NCBI RefSeq assembly: GCF_900103585.1
Contig: NZ_FNHV01000019.1
Location: 1 to 64,000 of the forward strand
DNA from: Streptomyces sp. cf386
Lineage (GTDB): Bacteria > Actinomycetota > Actinomycetes > Streptomycetales > Streptomycetaceae
Direction: 5' to 3'
DNA: 64,000 nucleotides
Under the pieces are notes generated by a model, which saw nothing but the letters and a program-made list of their open reading frames with translations, ran no database searches and was not told the origin of the DNA. Shown in pieces: positions 8,927 through 18,447 of this stretch (position 1 is the first letter of the stretch; each line of letters opens with the position of its first letter). The position numbers were made by a program, and so were the translations under genes.

Positions 8927-9108
8927 CCTGACGCCGGCCGCAGGCCCAGCACCTGCTTTGTGACTCAGCGGTGGGCGAGGGCGGCAACTTGGGCGGTGAC
9001 CTCTAGCCTTGTGCAGTCGGCCCTCGGAACCCGGCCAGCCCGCCGGACGCGAGCCACCCAGGCAGGCAGGGGCCGCGGGCTGGCTGTGAGGCGCATGTGG
9101 GGCTGGCA

Positions 9109-10539
9109 ATGAGCAGGAGCAGGAGCAGGAAACGGCATCGGGAGTGTGGCGTGGCAGCGGGGGTGTTACGGACCGTGCCGCTGGCCGGGGAGCTGACCGC
9201 ATCGTTGATCAGCCGTGTGGCGGCCCGCTACGGTCTCCCGACCGCCGGTGTGCTGCAGCTGTGGACATGCCGCAACTCCCCCGCCCGGCACGACGGCGGC
9301 GGTACGCGGGCGGACGCGGAGGTCGTCCTCAACGGGGCCGGGCGGCGGGTGCTCGCCGAGCTGTGCAGGGTGGAGCCCAAGGTACTGGCGCGCGCTTTGC
9401 CTGCCTTCACCATGGACGACCCCAAGATCAGCACCGGCCGGGAGGCCGGGGTGGCACAGGCACGGTGGCGGGCGGCGGGCACGGTGGCGGGTCCGGCCGC
9501 GTTCGGCTGCCGGCTGTGCGTCGCGCGGCGCACCGGACAGGCACTGCGGGCGGTGCGCTACCTGCCACGCTGGCATCGGGTCTGCCTTAGGCACGGACGC
9601 TGGCTGCTGGACGCGGACGCCGACCAGCCGCTGGAACACCTCGATGTGCGCGGCGCGGCTGAGGTGGTGGCCGCGCAGCGGCGGTGGCCGGGCGTGGCGC
9701 GGCGTGCGGTGCGCGCCGGGGTGGAGCCGGAGCAGGCGTTCACGCTGGCGCATGCGGTGGTGGCCCGCTGGTGGGAGCAGGCCCTGTCCTGGGAGCAGGA
9801 GGAGATCTGGCCGCGCCGTCTGCACCAGCTGGCGGGCGGCAACGCGGGGTCACGGCTTGCGTGGTGGCGGATCGTGGGCCGGGACGCGGCGATCTTCCCG
9901 GAGGTGGTGGCCGTGGCGCAGGCGCTGCTGGAGCCGGCCATGGCCGAGGTGGCCTGGCAGGCAAGCGGCGGGATGCGGCCTCGGGTGCGGAGCGCCGACG
10001 ATGCGTTCTGTCACCGGCTGGGCGAGCGGGTGGGCCGCACCTGGCTGGGACCCGAACTTGCGGCCGACCGCGGCAGCCCGCTGAACGGCTGGAAGGGCGC
10101 GATCGTGCGCGCCCGCCGCCACGAGACGGGCCCGCCGGGCTGGCGGGAGGATCCGTGGCACCTGAAGCGCGAACGGCAGCCCGCCACGATGGCCGGCCAG
10201 TTGCGCGTCCTGGCGGCAGAAGCCCGGTCGGGCGGCTCGGGAACCCGGTGGCGGACCACGGTGAGCGCCGAACAACGGTTCCGCATCACACAGTTGGTCG
10301 ACGAGGCGCGCGAACAGCTCGTGGAGTTGCGTGGCGTACACAGCGGCACCACCGCCGAGGTGGCCCGCACCCTGCTGGAGCACCTCAGCCACAGTGCCGA
10401 GCTGATCGACCAGGCCCTCGTGCACACCGCCACCGCAGCCGTTGCCGCCGGGGTGCCACTGGAGGAGGCCGCCGCGTGGTCCCGCCTGCCCTCCCAAGAG
10501 CTGGCCGAGGTACTCGCCGCGGGTGAGGGCGAGGACTGA
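9109..10539 (+). CDS. tniQ: TniQ family transposition protein (first copy)
   Basis: 476 residues from the ATG at 9109, with GGGG upstream; a GTG at 9097 is also possible. The N-terminus shows the TniQ plan: VPLAGELTASLISRVAARYGLP, a long middle region, FGCRLCVARR, and RYLPRWHRVCLRHGRWLL (C-x2-C and C-x2-H, a TniQ-type zinc site). TniQ/TnsD proteins link a chosen target to the TnsABC transposase. The C-terminal half is helical and basic without an obvious second DNA-binding motif. It precedes the tnsA-like gene by ~350 bp, and a second, larger TniQ is encoded downstream, as in elements with two targeting modes. Confidence 0.85.
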   Translation: MSRSRSRKRHRECGVAAGVLRTVPLAGELTASLISRVAARYGLPTAGVLQLWTCRNSPARHDGGGTRADAEVVLNGAGRRVLAELCRVEPKVLARALPAFTMDDPKISTGREAGVAQARWRAAGTVAGPAAFGCRLCVARRTGQALRAVRYLPRWHRVCLRHGRWLLDADADQPLEHLDVRGAAEVVAAQRRWPGVARRAVRAGVEPEQAFTLAHAVVARWWEQALSWEQEEIWPRRLHQLAGGNAGSRLAWWRIVGRDAAIFPEVVAVAQALLEPAMAEVAWQASGGMRPRVRSADDAFCHRLGERVGRTWLGPELAADRGSPLNGWKGAIVRARRHETGPPGWREDPWHLKRERQPATMAGQLRVLAAEARSGGSGTRWRTTVSAEQRFRITQLVDEAREQLVELRGVHSGTTAEVARTLLEHLSHSAELIDQALVHTATAAVAAGVPLEEAAAWSRLPSQELAEVLAAGEGED

Positions 10540-10890
10540 CACGACCGGCGGCGCAGGCCGGTCGGCAGCCGACCAGCCGTTGCCGACAGGGTGCGGCGCG
10601 GCGGGGTGAAAGTGCAGAACTCTGCACTGACACCGGTGCCCCCGCCCGGCACCCTGGGTGCCCCGCGCAGCCCAACAACCCGCGGTTGCACCGATGTTGC
10701 GGTTACCGGCCGGTTCTCCTGCGCGGCAGGTCAGGCAGGGCGTTGTGTGGAGTACGTGATCATCGACAGCAGCCAGGAGGCCGCATCATTCGCGGTACCC
10801 GGGGCCGGGTGCCGCATCCCCGAGCCGCACAGTACGGGTGGTGCTGTTCGACGCGAAGAAGCTGCGGCTGCAGATGCCAGCCTGATCGAT
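10540..10890 (+). other. Gap between tniQ and the tnsA-like gene
   Basis: 351 bases. The first 25 hold a hairpin that could end the tniQ transcript. The rest is moderately GC-rich and has an open frame continuous with the tnsA-like gene, but that stretch has no recognisable protein character. The TnsA-family similarity begins only near 10888. No promoter is convincing by eye. Confidence 0.4.
10542..10564 (+). terminator. Hairpin after tniQ
   Basis: The inverted repeat cgaccggc / gccggtcg with a short loop starts three bases after the tniQ stop. There is no T-tract, which is common for Streptomyces terminators. Termination is an inference from position and stem strength. Confidence 0.45.
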
Positions 10891-11601
10891 GTGCGCTTTC
10901 GAGACCCTCTGGGGTGCTCGCGTCAGGCCCCGTGGCTTGAGGCTGCTCAGGACGTCGTCTTCGAGGAGAGTCCTCCGGTACAGCCTTTCCCCGTCCGGCC
11001 CGGGCGGCGTGTGGCTCCGGGCTGGTGGTGGTCGTCGACGACCGGGCGGCTGGTGGCGTACGGGTCCGGTGTCATGCGGAGTCAGCTCATGCTGCTGGAC
11101 CGGGATCCGGCGGTGGTGGCGCTGGCCTGCCGGCCGGTGGAACTGGTGTGGCCCGAGGAAAGCAGGGTCGTCGGTCATGCACCGCAGCTGATGGCCAGGC
11201 TTCAGGACGGCAGCGGCCTGTTCCTCGACTGCGCCGGACGCAGCGGACCCTCTGCCCGGCTGGCGGTGCGGGCACGGGTTGTGGCGGCTGCCGCCAAGGC
11301 AGCGGGCTGGTCCTACCGGCTCGCGGGGCCGCCGGATCCGGTGCTGGTGGCCAACGTGCGGTGGCTGGCGGGTTACCGGCATCCCCGGTACGCCGCAGGG
11401 CCGTGGATGCCGGCTCTGCTGGAGGTGTTCGCCAGTCCGCGGCCGGCGGTGGAGGCGGTGTATGAGCTGGGGGATCCGATCGCCGTGTGGCCTGCGGTCT
11501 TTCACGCGCTGTGGAGCGGTGTGCTGCGGGTGCGGCTGGACGAACCGCTGCACGAGCGTGTCGTCGTCTCGGTCGCGCGGCAGGAGGCCGAAGCGGCGTG
11601 A
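10891..11601 (+). CDS. tnsA: TnsA-like transposase subunit, catalytic residues apparently lost
   Basis: 236 residues from the GTG at 10891; the frame is open to 10591 but family similarity starts at VRFRDPLGCSRQAPWLEAAQ. As I recall actinobacterial TnsA-like proteins, this segment is followed by a Y-G-S-x-x-E motif, then H-x-P-D and V-x-D-x-R/C. Here these read YGSGVMRSQ and HAPQLMARL, so the catalytic E is M and the first D is Q; only LFLDC keeps its D. The C-terminal VANVRWLAGYRHPRY block is well conserved. TnsA normally cuts the 5' strands for cut-and-paste transposition. This copy may be structural only, or the element may be inactive. Its stop overlaps the tnsB start (GTGA). Confidence 0.75.
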   Translation: MRFRDPLGCSRQAPWLEAAQDVVFEESPPVQPFPVRPGRRVAPGWWWSSTTGRLVAYGSGVMRSQLMLLDRDPAVVALACRPVELVWPEESRVVGHAPQLMARLQDGSGLFLDCAGRSGPSARLAVRARVVAAAAKAAGWSYRLAGPPDPVLVANVRWLAGYRHPRYAAGPWMPALLEVFASPRPAVEAVYELGDPIAVWPAVFHALWSGVLRVRLDEPLHERVVVSVARQEAEAA

Positions 11602-13849
11602 CGCAGGCGGTTGTCGAGGTCGGGGCGCGCCTTCGCTACGACGGACGGGTATGGACGCTCGCCGTGCTGGAAGGCGCCCGGGCCACGCTGGTGAGTGACG
11701 AGGGCGCCTCGGCGGTGGTGCTGCTGCCCTACCTGTTCGCCGATCCGTCCTTCGAGGTGGAACGCGGACCGGCACCAGCCAGAGTGCCGCCGTTCGGCCT
11801 GCTGGAGGCGCTGCCGGTCGAGGTGCGGGAGCGGGCTCTGGCGTGGCAGCGGCATGTGCGGGAGGTGGAGACCGGCTTTCCTGACGCGGTCGGGCAGGGC
11901 GCCCCGCGTGAGCAGTTCGATCCGGCGACACGGAGCCTGGCGCAGCGGGAGCGGGCGAAGGCCGAGGAGTTGACGGCGGCGGGCTGGGCGGCGAGTGCGG
12001 CGACGGTGCGCCGGATGCGGGCGCGCTACCGCAGCGAGGGCTTGTGGGGCTGGTGGACGGCCGGGCGGTGCGGGAGCGATCCGCGGTGGGGCGGGCCGAT
12101 GAGCGGGTGGTCGCGGCAGTCAGGCAAGTGCTGGAGGGGCAGCGGGAGCGGTCGACGGGCACGCTGGTGCGGCTGCGCCGCCGGGTGGGGTGGCTGTTGG
12201 ATCAGGAGTTCGGCGCCGGGGCGGTGGCCCTGCCGCCGGCGTCGACGTTCAACCGGCTGGTGCACGCAGTGGCCGACGGACAGGGCCTTTTGGGGACAGC
12301 CACACAACGGCGGTGGCATGCGTCGCGGCCGGCACCTCCCTTCACGCCGACGGTGGCACTGCGGCCGGGTGAGCTGGTGATGCTGGACAGCACGCCGCTG
12401 GATGTACTGGCGGTCCTGGACGACGGTGTGACCGGCCGCCTTGAACTGTGTATCGCGCTGGACGTGGCGACGCGCAGCATCTGCGCGGCGGTGGTGCGTC
12501 CGGTGGGCACGACGTCGGTGGACGCGGCGATGCTGCTGGCGCAGATGGTGGTGCCGACGGCGATGCGGCCGGGCTGGAATGCGGCACTGTCCATGCAGCG
12601 GTCGGTCATCCCCTACGAGCGGCTGATCGCGTTGGACGCACGGCTGGAGCAGGCTGCCGCCCGGCCGGTGATCATGCCGGAGACAGTGGTCGTGGACCAG
12701 GGCCGGGTGTATGTGTCGGCGTCGTTCATCTCGGTGTGCGAGAGCCTGGGGGTGTCGGTGCAGCCGGTGCCGCCGGCGAACGGCCCGGCGAAGGGGAACG
12801 TGGAGCGGACCTTCCGCGCGATTGCCGACGGGTTCAGCCAGTACCTGCCGGGCCACACCGGCTCGGACGTCTCCCAGCGGGGCGCGGCCACGGCGCAGGA
12901 TGCCTGCTGGAGCCTGACGTAGCTTCAGGAACTGCTGGACGAATGGGTCATCTGCGGGTGGCAGGAGCGCCGGCACGAGGCGCTGCGGCACCCGATGATG
13001 CCGCGGGTCGCCGTCTGTCCGAACGAGATGTGGGCGGCTTTGGTGGCGGTGACCGGGCATGTACCGGTGCCTTTGTCCGCCGACGATTACGTCGAGCTGC
13101 TGCCTCTTCGGTGGCAGGCCGTCAACGACTACGGCGTCCGCTTCGGCTACCGCACCTACGACCACCCCGGCCTGAACCCCTACCGGCGCCGCCGCTCACC
13201 GCGGGCGGACAAGAACGGACGGTGGGAGGTCCACCACAACCCCTACGATCCGAACCGGGTGTGGGTGCGCCTGCCCGAGGGATGGCTCGAGGTGCCGTGG
13301 GTCCACGCGGGGGCGGTCAGGCGCCCGTTCACCGCGTTCACCTTCGACCATGTCCGCCGCACCGTGGAACGCCGGCATGGCCGTGAAGAGCACGAGGCGG
13401 CGATCGCCCAGGCACTCGATGCGCTGCTGCGCCGTGCCGGCCAGGGACTGGGCAGCAGGCGAGAGCGGACGGTAGCCGCCCGGGCCCAGGCGGCCGCGCA
13501 GATGACCGATCCCTCCCCCGCCACCGCCCCGCAACAGTGGCCTGCGCCTCTCGCGCCGGGGGCCTCCTTCGGGCTGCCCGGCTCCTTCACCGTCCCGCTC
13601 CAGGATCCCGACGGCTGGGACGCCGACGACAGCCTGGACGACATCGAGGACAACCAGGACGACGAGGACTACCTTCTCGCCGCCTTCGCCGACGGCCAGG
13701 ACATCGCGGCAGCCCACGCGGATGAGGCCGAAGCATCCGGGCCGACGGCCGAAACGACCCGGGACCAGGCCGCTGAGCAGACGCTGGACACCGCCGGGGC
13801 GGGCGGCATGCGCATCTACGACCCGTACCAGGAGGCCCAGGCATGGTGA
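11598..13849 (+). pseudogene. tnsB: TnsB-like DDE transposase, frameshift and amber codon
   Basis: Rejoined, the gene encodes ~750 residues. The GTG at 11598 reads MTQAVVEVGARLRY; around 12046-12049 one G is missing in a GGGG run, so the frame must move to continue as LWGLVDGRAVRER. The rve/DDE core is complete after that: LDSTPLD (~12390), VVVDQGRVY (~12690) and KGNVERTF (~12805). A TAG at 12920-12922 interrupts the sequence before LQELLDEWVICGWQERRHEALRHP, probably from CAG. Beyond it the frame stays open through the Mu-C-like beta-barrel (VWVRLPEGWLEVPW) and an acidic tail. TnsB performs 3'-end cleavage and strand transfer. With two lesions it is probably inactive unless one is a sequencing error. 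Confidence 0.85.
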
Positions 13850-14871
13850 CAGCGGCCCAGCCCGCCACCACGAGCACTTTCAGTCCGCTGACCACGTGGG
13901 ACGGATGGCAGCAGTTCGTCGACACGCCCCACGCACCGGCACGGGATGCCGACGACCAGGAATGGACGCTGGAGCAACGGGAGGACTACCACGCACGGTT
14001 CGTGGTGCTGAAAACCCCCGCCATGGACACCGTCTCCACTGCGGTACGCCGCCTGCTGCTGCTCAACCGCGGCCAGCAGGGCGGAGCCCGGCGCGGCCTG
14101 ATCATCTCCGGGCCGGCCACCACCGGGAAGACAACCGCGATGCAGCAGCTCGGGCGCACCGTCGAACTCGCCGACCGGCGCCGCCACCCGAACCAGGACG
14201 GGCGTCTGCCGGTCCTGTTCATCACCGTGCCGCCGTCCTCCACCCCGAAGATGCTCATCAGCGAGTTCGCCCGCTTCCTCGGCCTGCCTGCCCTGGAGCG
14301 GATGAACCAGATCCAGATCACCAACGCCGTGTGCGAGCTGCTGTGCGAGATGAGCACCCAGCTCGTGCTGGTCGACGACGTACACCTGATGGACACCCGC
14401 AGCCGGGCCGGCGCCGAGACCTCCGACCAGCTGAAGTACCTCGGCGAGCGGATCCCGGCGACGTTCGTCTACTCCGGCATCGACGTCGAATCCTCGCCGC
14501 TGCTGACCGGCGTGCGCGGCTCCCAGCTCGCCGGCCGCTTCAAAATCGTGCGCAACCAGCCGCTGCGCTACGGCAGCCCGGCCGACAAGCAGATCTGGCA
14601 CGACCTGGTGCACGGCATGGACAGCGCCCTGCGGCTGCGCCGGAACCGGCCCGGCACGCTGGTCACGCACGCCGCCTACCTCCACGCCCGCACCGGCGGC
14701 CGCATGGGCAGCCTCTCCCACCTCATCCGCGAAGCCGCTCTGGTCTCGCTGCTGGACGGCACCGAGAAGATCACCAAGAAACTGCTCGAACAGATCGAGC
14801 TCGACAGCGCCGCCGAACAACGGGCCCGGGCACCACACCGCCGCCGGACGCCCTCGCAACGCCAGCCCTGA
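13843..14871 (+). CDS. tnsC: TnsC/TniB-like AAA+ ATPase
   Basis: 342 residues, intact, ATG overlapping the end of tnsB. The AAA module has Walker A GPATTGKTTA (residues 90-99), Walker B LVLVDDVHL (174-182), and sensor-like TFVYSGIDVE. It corresponds to TnsC of Tn7 and TniB of Tn5053, the ATP-dependent matchmaker that forms filaments on target DNA and activates TnsB after TniQ selects a site. The C-terminus ends in a basic tail (RARAPHRRRTPSQRQP). Gene order tnsA-tnsB-tnsC-tniQ is the standard Tn7-like core. Confidence 0.9.
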   Translation: MVTAAQPATTSTFSPLTTWDGWQQFVDTPHAPARDADDQEWTLEQREDYHARFVVLKTPAMDTVSTAVRRLLLLNRGQQGGARRGLIISGPATTGKTTAMQQLGRTVELADRRRHPNQDGRLPVLFITVPPSSTPKMLISEFARFLGLPALERMNQIQITNAVCELLCEMSTQLVLVDDVHLMDTRSRAGAETSDQLKYLGERIPATFVYSGIDVESSPLLTGVRGSQLAGRFKIVRNQPLRYGSPADKQIWHDLVHGMDSALRLRRNRPGTLVTHAAYLHARTGGRMGSLSHLIREAALVSLLDGTEKITKKLLEQIELDSAAEQRARAPHRRRTPSQRQP

Positions 14872-14970
14872 CCTGCGGCATCTGCCTCAACCGTCCGTCC
14901 CGCTCCCCCGTTTGGCCACTGCTCGGATACCGGCATATCCGAGCCCGCCAGGAACGACTTCTGCTCCCTC

Positions 14971-17900
14971 ATGCACGACTCTCCTCCACCACAGCCGCAG
15001 CGTACGGCGACGCCACGACCGGGGCCGGTACGGCTCGCACGGCTGCAGGGCGAGACGAACCTGTCGTACCTGGACCGGCTGGCCGACCGCTACCGGCTCG
15101 GCGTCAGAGACCTCATCCCCGCACTCCTCCAGGTCGGCGGAGGCCTGTTCAAGGGCTACCGCACGGACGGCGAGGTGTACCTCAACGCCGAAGCCCGCGC
15201 CCGCGTCTCCGCGTTCTGCCGCGTGCCCGAGGAGATCCTTCAGCGGGCCCTGCCCGCCTGGCCCGCCCAAGAGCCCATCTCGCCGGACGGGGCGGGTGCA
15301 GCCGGGCGGTTCCGCTTCGGGGCCGTGGTGCCGGCCGCGGGGGAAGGCTGCCGGCCGTGCACGGCAGCACGCACCGGACGTACCAAGCCCGCCCGGGTGT
15401 ATCTGCAGCCGCACACCCGGATCTGCCCGCGCCACCGGCGCTGGATGCTCGGCACCCACTGGATCGACGGCGCGCCGGCCGACACCGAGCAGATCGACCT
15501 GGCGGGACTACCCGAAATGCTCTCGGCACACCGGCGGCACTTGGCGCTGCTGCGTCATCGGCCCGATGCGGTCGAGGCGTTCGCTGTCGCCCATGCCGTG
15601 GTCGTCTCCTGGTGGGCGCAGCAGTGGCCCGAGGAGGAGCAGTGGCGGCGCCGGGAACGCCAGATTGCGCCGCCTGGGGCTGATCCGGGCTGGTGGCGGC
15701 TGCTGGCCCGGGACGCGGTCACCTACCCGGAGACCGTCGCCCTCACCTCGGTCCTCACCAATGAACACACCAGACAGCGGCTGCTCGCCGACACCGGCGG
15801 ACACCTGCCCCACACGCTTGCCCACACCCCTGCCCTGGTCACCCAGTTGGCGCGGGCCACGAGGCGGCCGTGGCTTGCCGAGCGGATCGCCTCGACCTCG
15901 GCCGGCCCTTTGCTGCTCTGGGTGCAGCACTGCGCACGGGCCGACGCAGACCCAGCCGTCACCGACCGGCTGTGGACGCTGCACATGGCGCACCGGCCCC
16001 GGCCCATCGCCCGCGAACTCACCGCCTACCGCGACGCCGCACAACAGCCAGAGAAGTCCGCAGGCGGTACGCGGCTGCACCTGGGGCTTCGGCATACCTC
16101 GGACCAGGCCTTCACCACCGGCCTGGCCCACGCCCGCGCCTACGCTGCTGTCCACGGCCATCTCGCCGCACCGATCCACAGCCGGTTCAACGGCTTTGCC
16201 CTGGGCCGGTGGCTGTCGAACCACCGGAAATTCCCCGCGATGCCACCCGAACACGTCGCGGAACTCGAGGCACTGGATCCGTGGTGGCGGCCGCCGTGGA
16301 CGGTGATGTGGCAGCGCTTCTATTACCAGGCCCGCGACCACACCCGCGCCCGCGGTGCCCTGCGGCCCGAACACGGCTTCCCCACCACCGGCTTCGGCCT
16401 GGGCGAATGGCTCTACAACCAGTGCACCGGCTACGACAGCCTGCACCCCGGCCAGCAGCACCTCCTGGCCGACATCGGCCTCACCCACGAGAGTGCCCGG
16501 GTGGCCCGGCCCCGCCGCAAGCACATGGCCACCCACTTCCAAAGTGTCCTCGCCCGCGCCTACGCCGACACCCACGGCACGCTGGTGACCGCGACCACCG
16601 ACACCGTCCAGGACGGACTGAAGCTGGGGCAGTGGCTGTCCAACCAGCGCAGCAAGGACCGCGCCCACCAGCTACGTCACGGCACCCCCTCGCCCCGCGC
16701 GCTGGCACTGTCGGCGATCGCCCCCTGGTGGAACCCGCCCTGGACGCTGGAATGGCAGCGCTCCTGGCACCAGGCACACACCCACGTCCAAGGCGGTCAC
16801 GTCCTGGATACCGCGGCGGGATTCCCCGGCACCACCAGCGCGCTCGCCACATGGCTGACCACCCAGTGCGCCCAGCACGACACGCTCCTGCCCGACCAAC
16901 ACGGCCTGCTCGCCCGCATCGGAATCACCGCGGACCAGGCCCGAAGTGCCGCCGCCCGGCCCGCCGAAAGCGAGGCCGACTTCGCCACCGCCCTGAGCTA
17001 CGCACGCTGCTACCACGCCGTCCACGGCACCCTCGCAGTCGCAGTCGACACCGTTCACGACGGCTTCCAGCTCGGGCGGTGGCTGCGCCGGCAACGCCAG
17101 CACGCACGCGACCACGCCCACCGCGGCACACCTCCATCCGCCCAGACGAAGGCCCTGTCGGCGGTCGATCCCTGGTGGTGCCCGCCCTGGAGCCTGCCGT
17201 GGCAACGCGCCTGGCAGCACATCCACAACCAGATCAAGGCCGGCCACCGGCTCGACGCCGACCACCACTTCCGCAGCTTCGCCCCCGCCCAGCGCACCTG
17301 GCTACGCACACAACGCAACCACTACGACGACCTCCACCCCGACCAGCAGCGCCTCCTGACCGACATCGGCCTCACCCGCGACAGCGCCCGCACCCGGCCC
17401 CTCAACCCCTACGCAGAAACCGCCCTCGCCCACGCCCGCGCCGACACCCACCACACCCTGGCCGTGACCTACTCCACCGTCCACGACGGCTTCCCCCTGG
17501 GCCGCTGGCTCAACGACCAACGCCAACAGGCCCAACGCGAGACCCCCCCAGCGCCCGCCACCAGGCACTGACCGCGATCGACCCGTGGTGGAACCCGCCC
17601 TGGGACCTGGCCTGGCAGCGCGCCTGCACCCGCGCCCGCACCACACAAGCCCGCCCCCACGGGGTCCCGGCCGACGTACGAACCTGGATCAGAGCACAAC
17701 ACGCCGCCTGGCCACACCTACGCCCCCAACAGCAACAACTCCTGACCGACCTGGACATCACCCCCGAAGCCGCCGCCCGCCGCCGCACCAGCCGCGTCTA
17801 CCCCGTAAGCCCAGGCCTCGCCCACGCCCGCGCCTACGCCGCCCTGAACGGCCACCTCGCCTGCAGCAAAGACACCCGCCACGACGGTTTCGCCCTGGGC

Positions 17901-18170
17901 GACTGGCTCGTACAAACACGCCGCAGAGCCCGACAAGGCCGCTTCTCCCCCACCACCACCCAAGTCCTTGAGGACCTCGACCCCTGGTGGAACCCACCCT
18001 GGCCCAGCATCTGGCAACGCACCTACCAACAAGCCCAGTTCAACCACCACACCGGCCAGCCCTACTCCCCCGCCCTCCAGCGATGGACCAAGCAGCAACG
18101 CACCCGCTGGAACACCCTCCACCCCACCCAGCAGGAGCTTCTCACCACCATCGGCATCCACCCCGGATAG
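14971..18170 (+). pseudogene. TniQ fused to five helicase-associated-like repeats, one frameshift
   Basis: The first ~375 residues are TniQ-like (VRLARLQGETNLSYLDRLADRYRLG, GCRPCTAARTG, RICPRHRRWMLG). Then come five units of ~144 residues starting near 16110, 16538, 16981, 17413 and 17810. Each has H-A-R-A-Y-A-x-x-H-G-x-L, L-G-x-W-L-x-x-x-R and D-P-W-W-x-P-P-W-x-x-x-W-Q-R. The LGxWLxxQR core looks like the helicase-associated (HA) domain. The frame breaks in a run of seven C at 17543-17549; adding one C restores RHQALTAIDPWWNPPW and the fifth repeat to the TAG at 18170, about 1,066 residues in total. It probably acts as the TnsD-like target selector, with the repeats binding DNA; this is inference. 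Confidence 0.8.
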
Positions 18171-18216
18171 AACCGACAACACCACCACTGCCAGACCCAT
18201 ACGGAACAATCCCGCC

Positions 18217-18447
18217 ATGGGAGATTCCCTCGCAACGCAGTTCCTGAGCATGGACCTTGAAACGGCCTGCCCCTCCTGCGGATATCTGATGTGGGTCCGC
18301 TACTCGGAGGTCGTGGCCCAGACCGCCGTGATCTGCCCCCGCTGCTACACCCAGATCTGGCTGGTCGACGAGACCGGAAGCGCGCAGAACGCGGGCGACG
18401 CCGTCCAGCAGCAGATCACACAAGCTCTGAAAGGCCTCTTCCGGTGA
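18217..18447 (+). CDS. Small zinc-ribbon protein
   Basis: 76 residues, MGDSLATQFLSMDLETACPSCGYLMWVRY. Two knuckles, CPSC and CPRC, spaced 24 residues apart (ACPSCGY and ICPRCYT), form a typical zinc ribbon. The C-terminus is a predicted helix. The stop overlaps the next start (GTGA at 18444-18447), so it is co-translated with the PD-(D/E)XK-like protein. It follows the TniQ-repeat gene by 46 bases. Function unknown; a DNA-binding or adaptor role for the next protein is plausible. Confidence 0.75.
   Translation: MGDSLATQFLSMDLETACPSCGYLMWVRYSEVVAQTAVICPRCYTQIWLVDETGSAQNAGDAVQQQITQALKGLFR

Noticed and set aside
8927..9108. Telomere-like palindromes near tap/tpg
   Set aside because: No series of GC-rich hairpins with GNA loops is present; the locus is internal.
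10786..12162. Long minus-strand frame (458 codons) opposite tnsA/tnsB
   Set aside because: Pro/Arg/Ser-rich shadow of the plus-strand genes; no family character, while the plus frames carry clear TnsA/TnsB motifs.
15870..17570. Overlapping plus-strand frame across the TniQ-repeat gene as a separate gene
   Set aside because: Arg/Pro-rich shadow; only its part after 17550 is real, being the continuation of the repeat protein after the frameshift.
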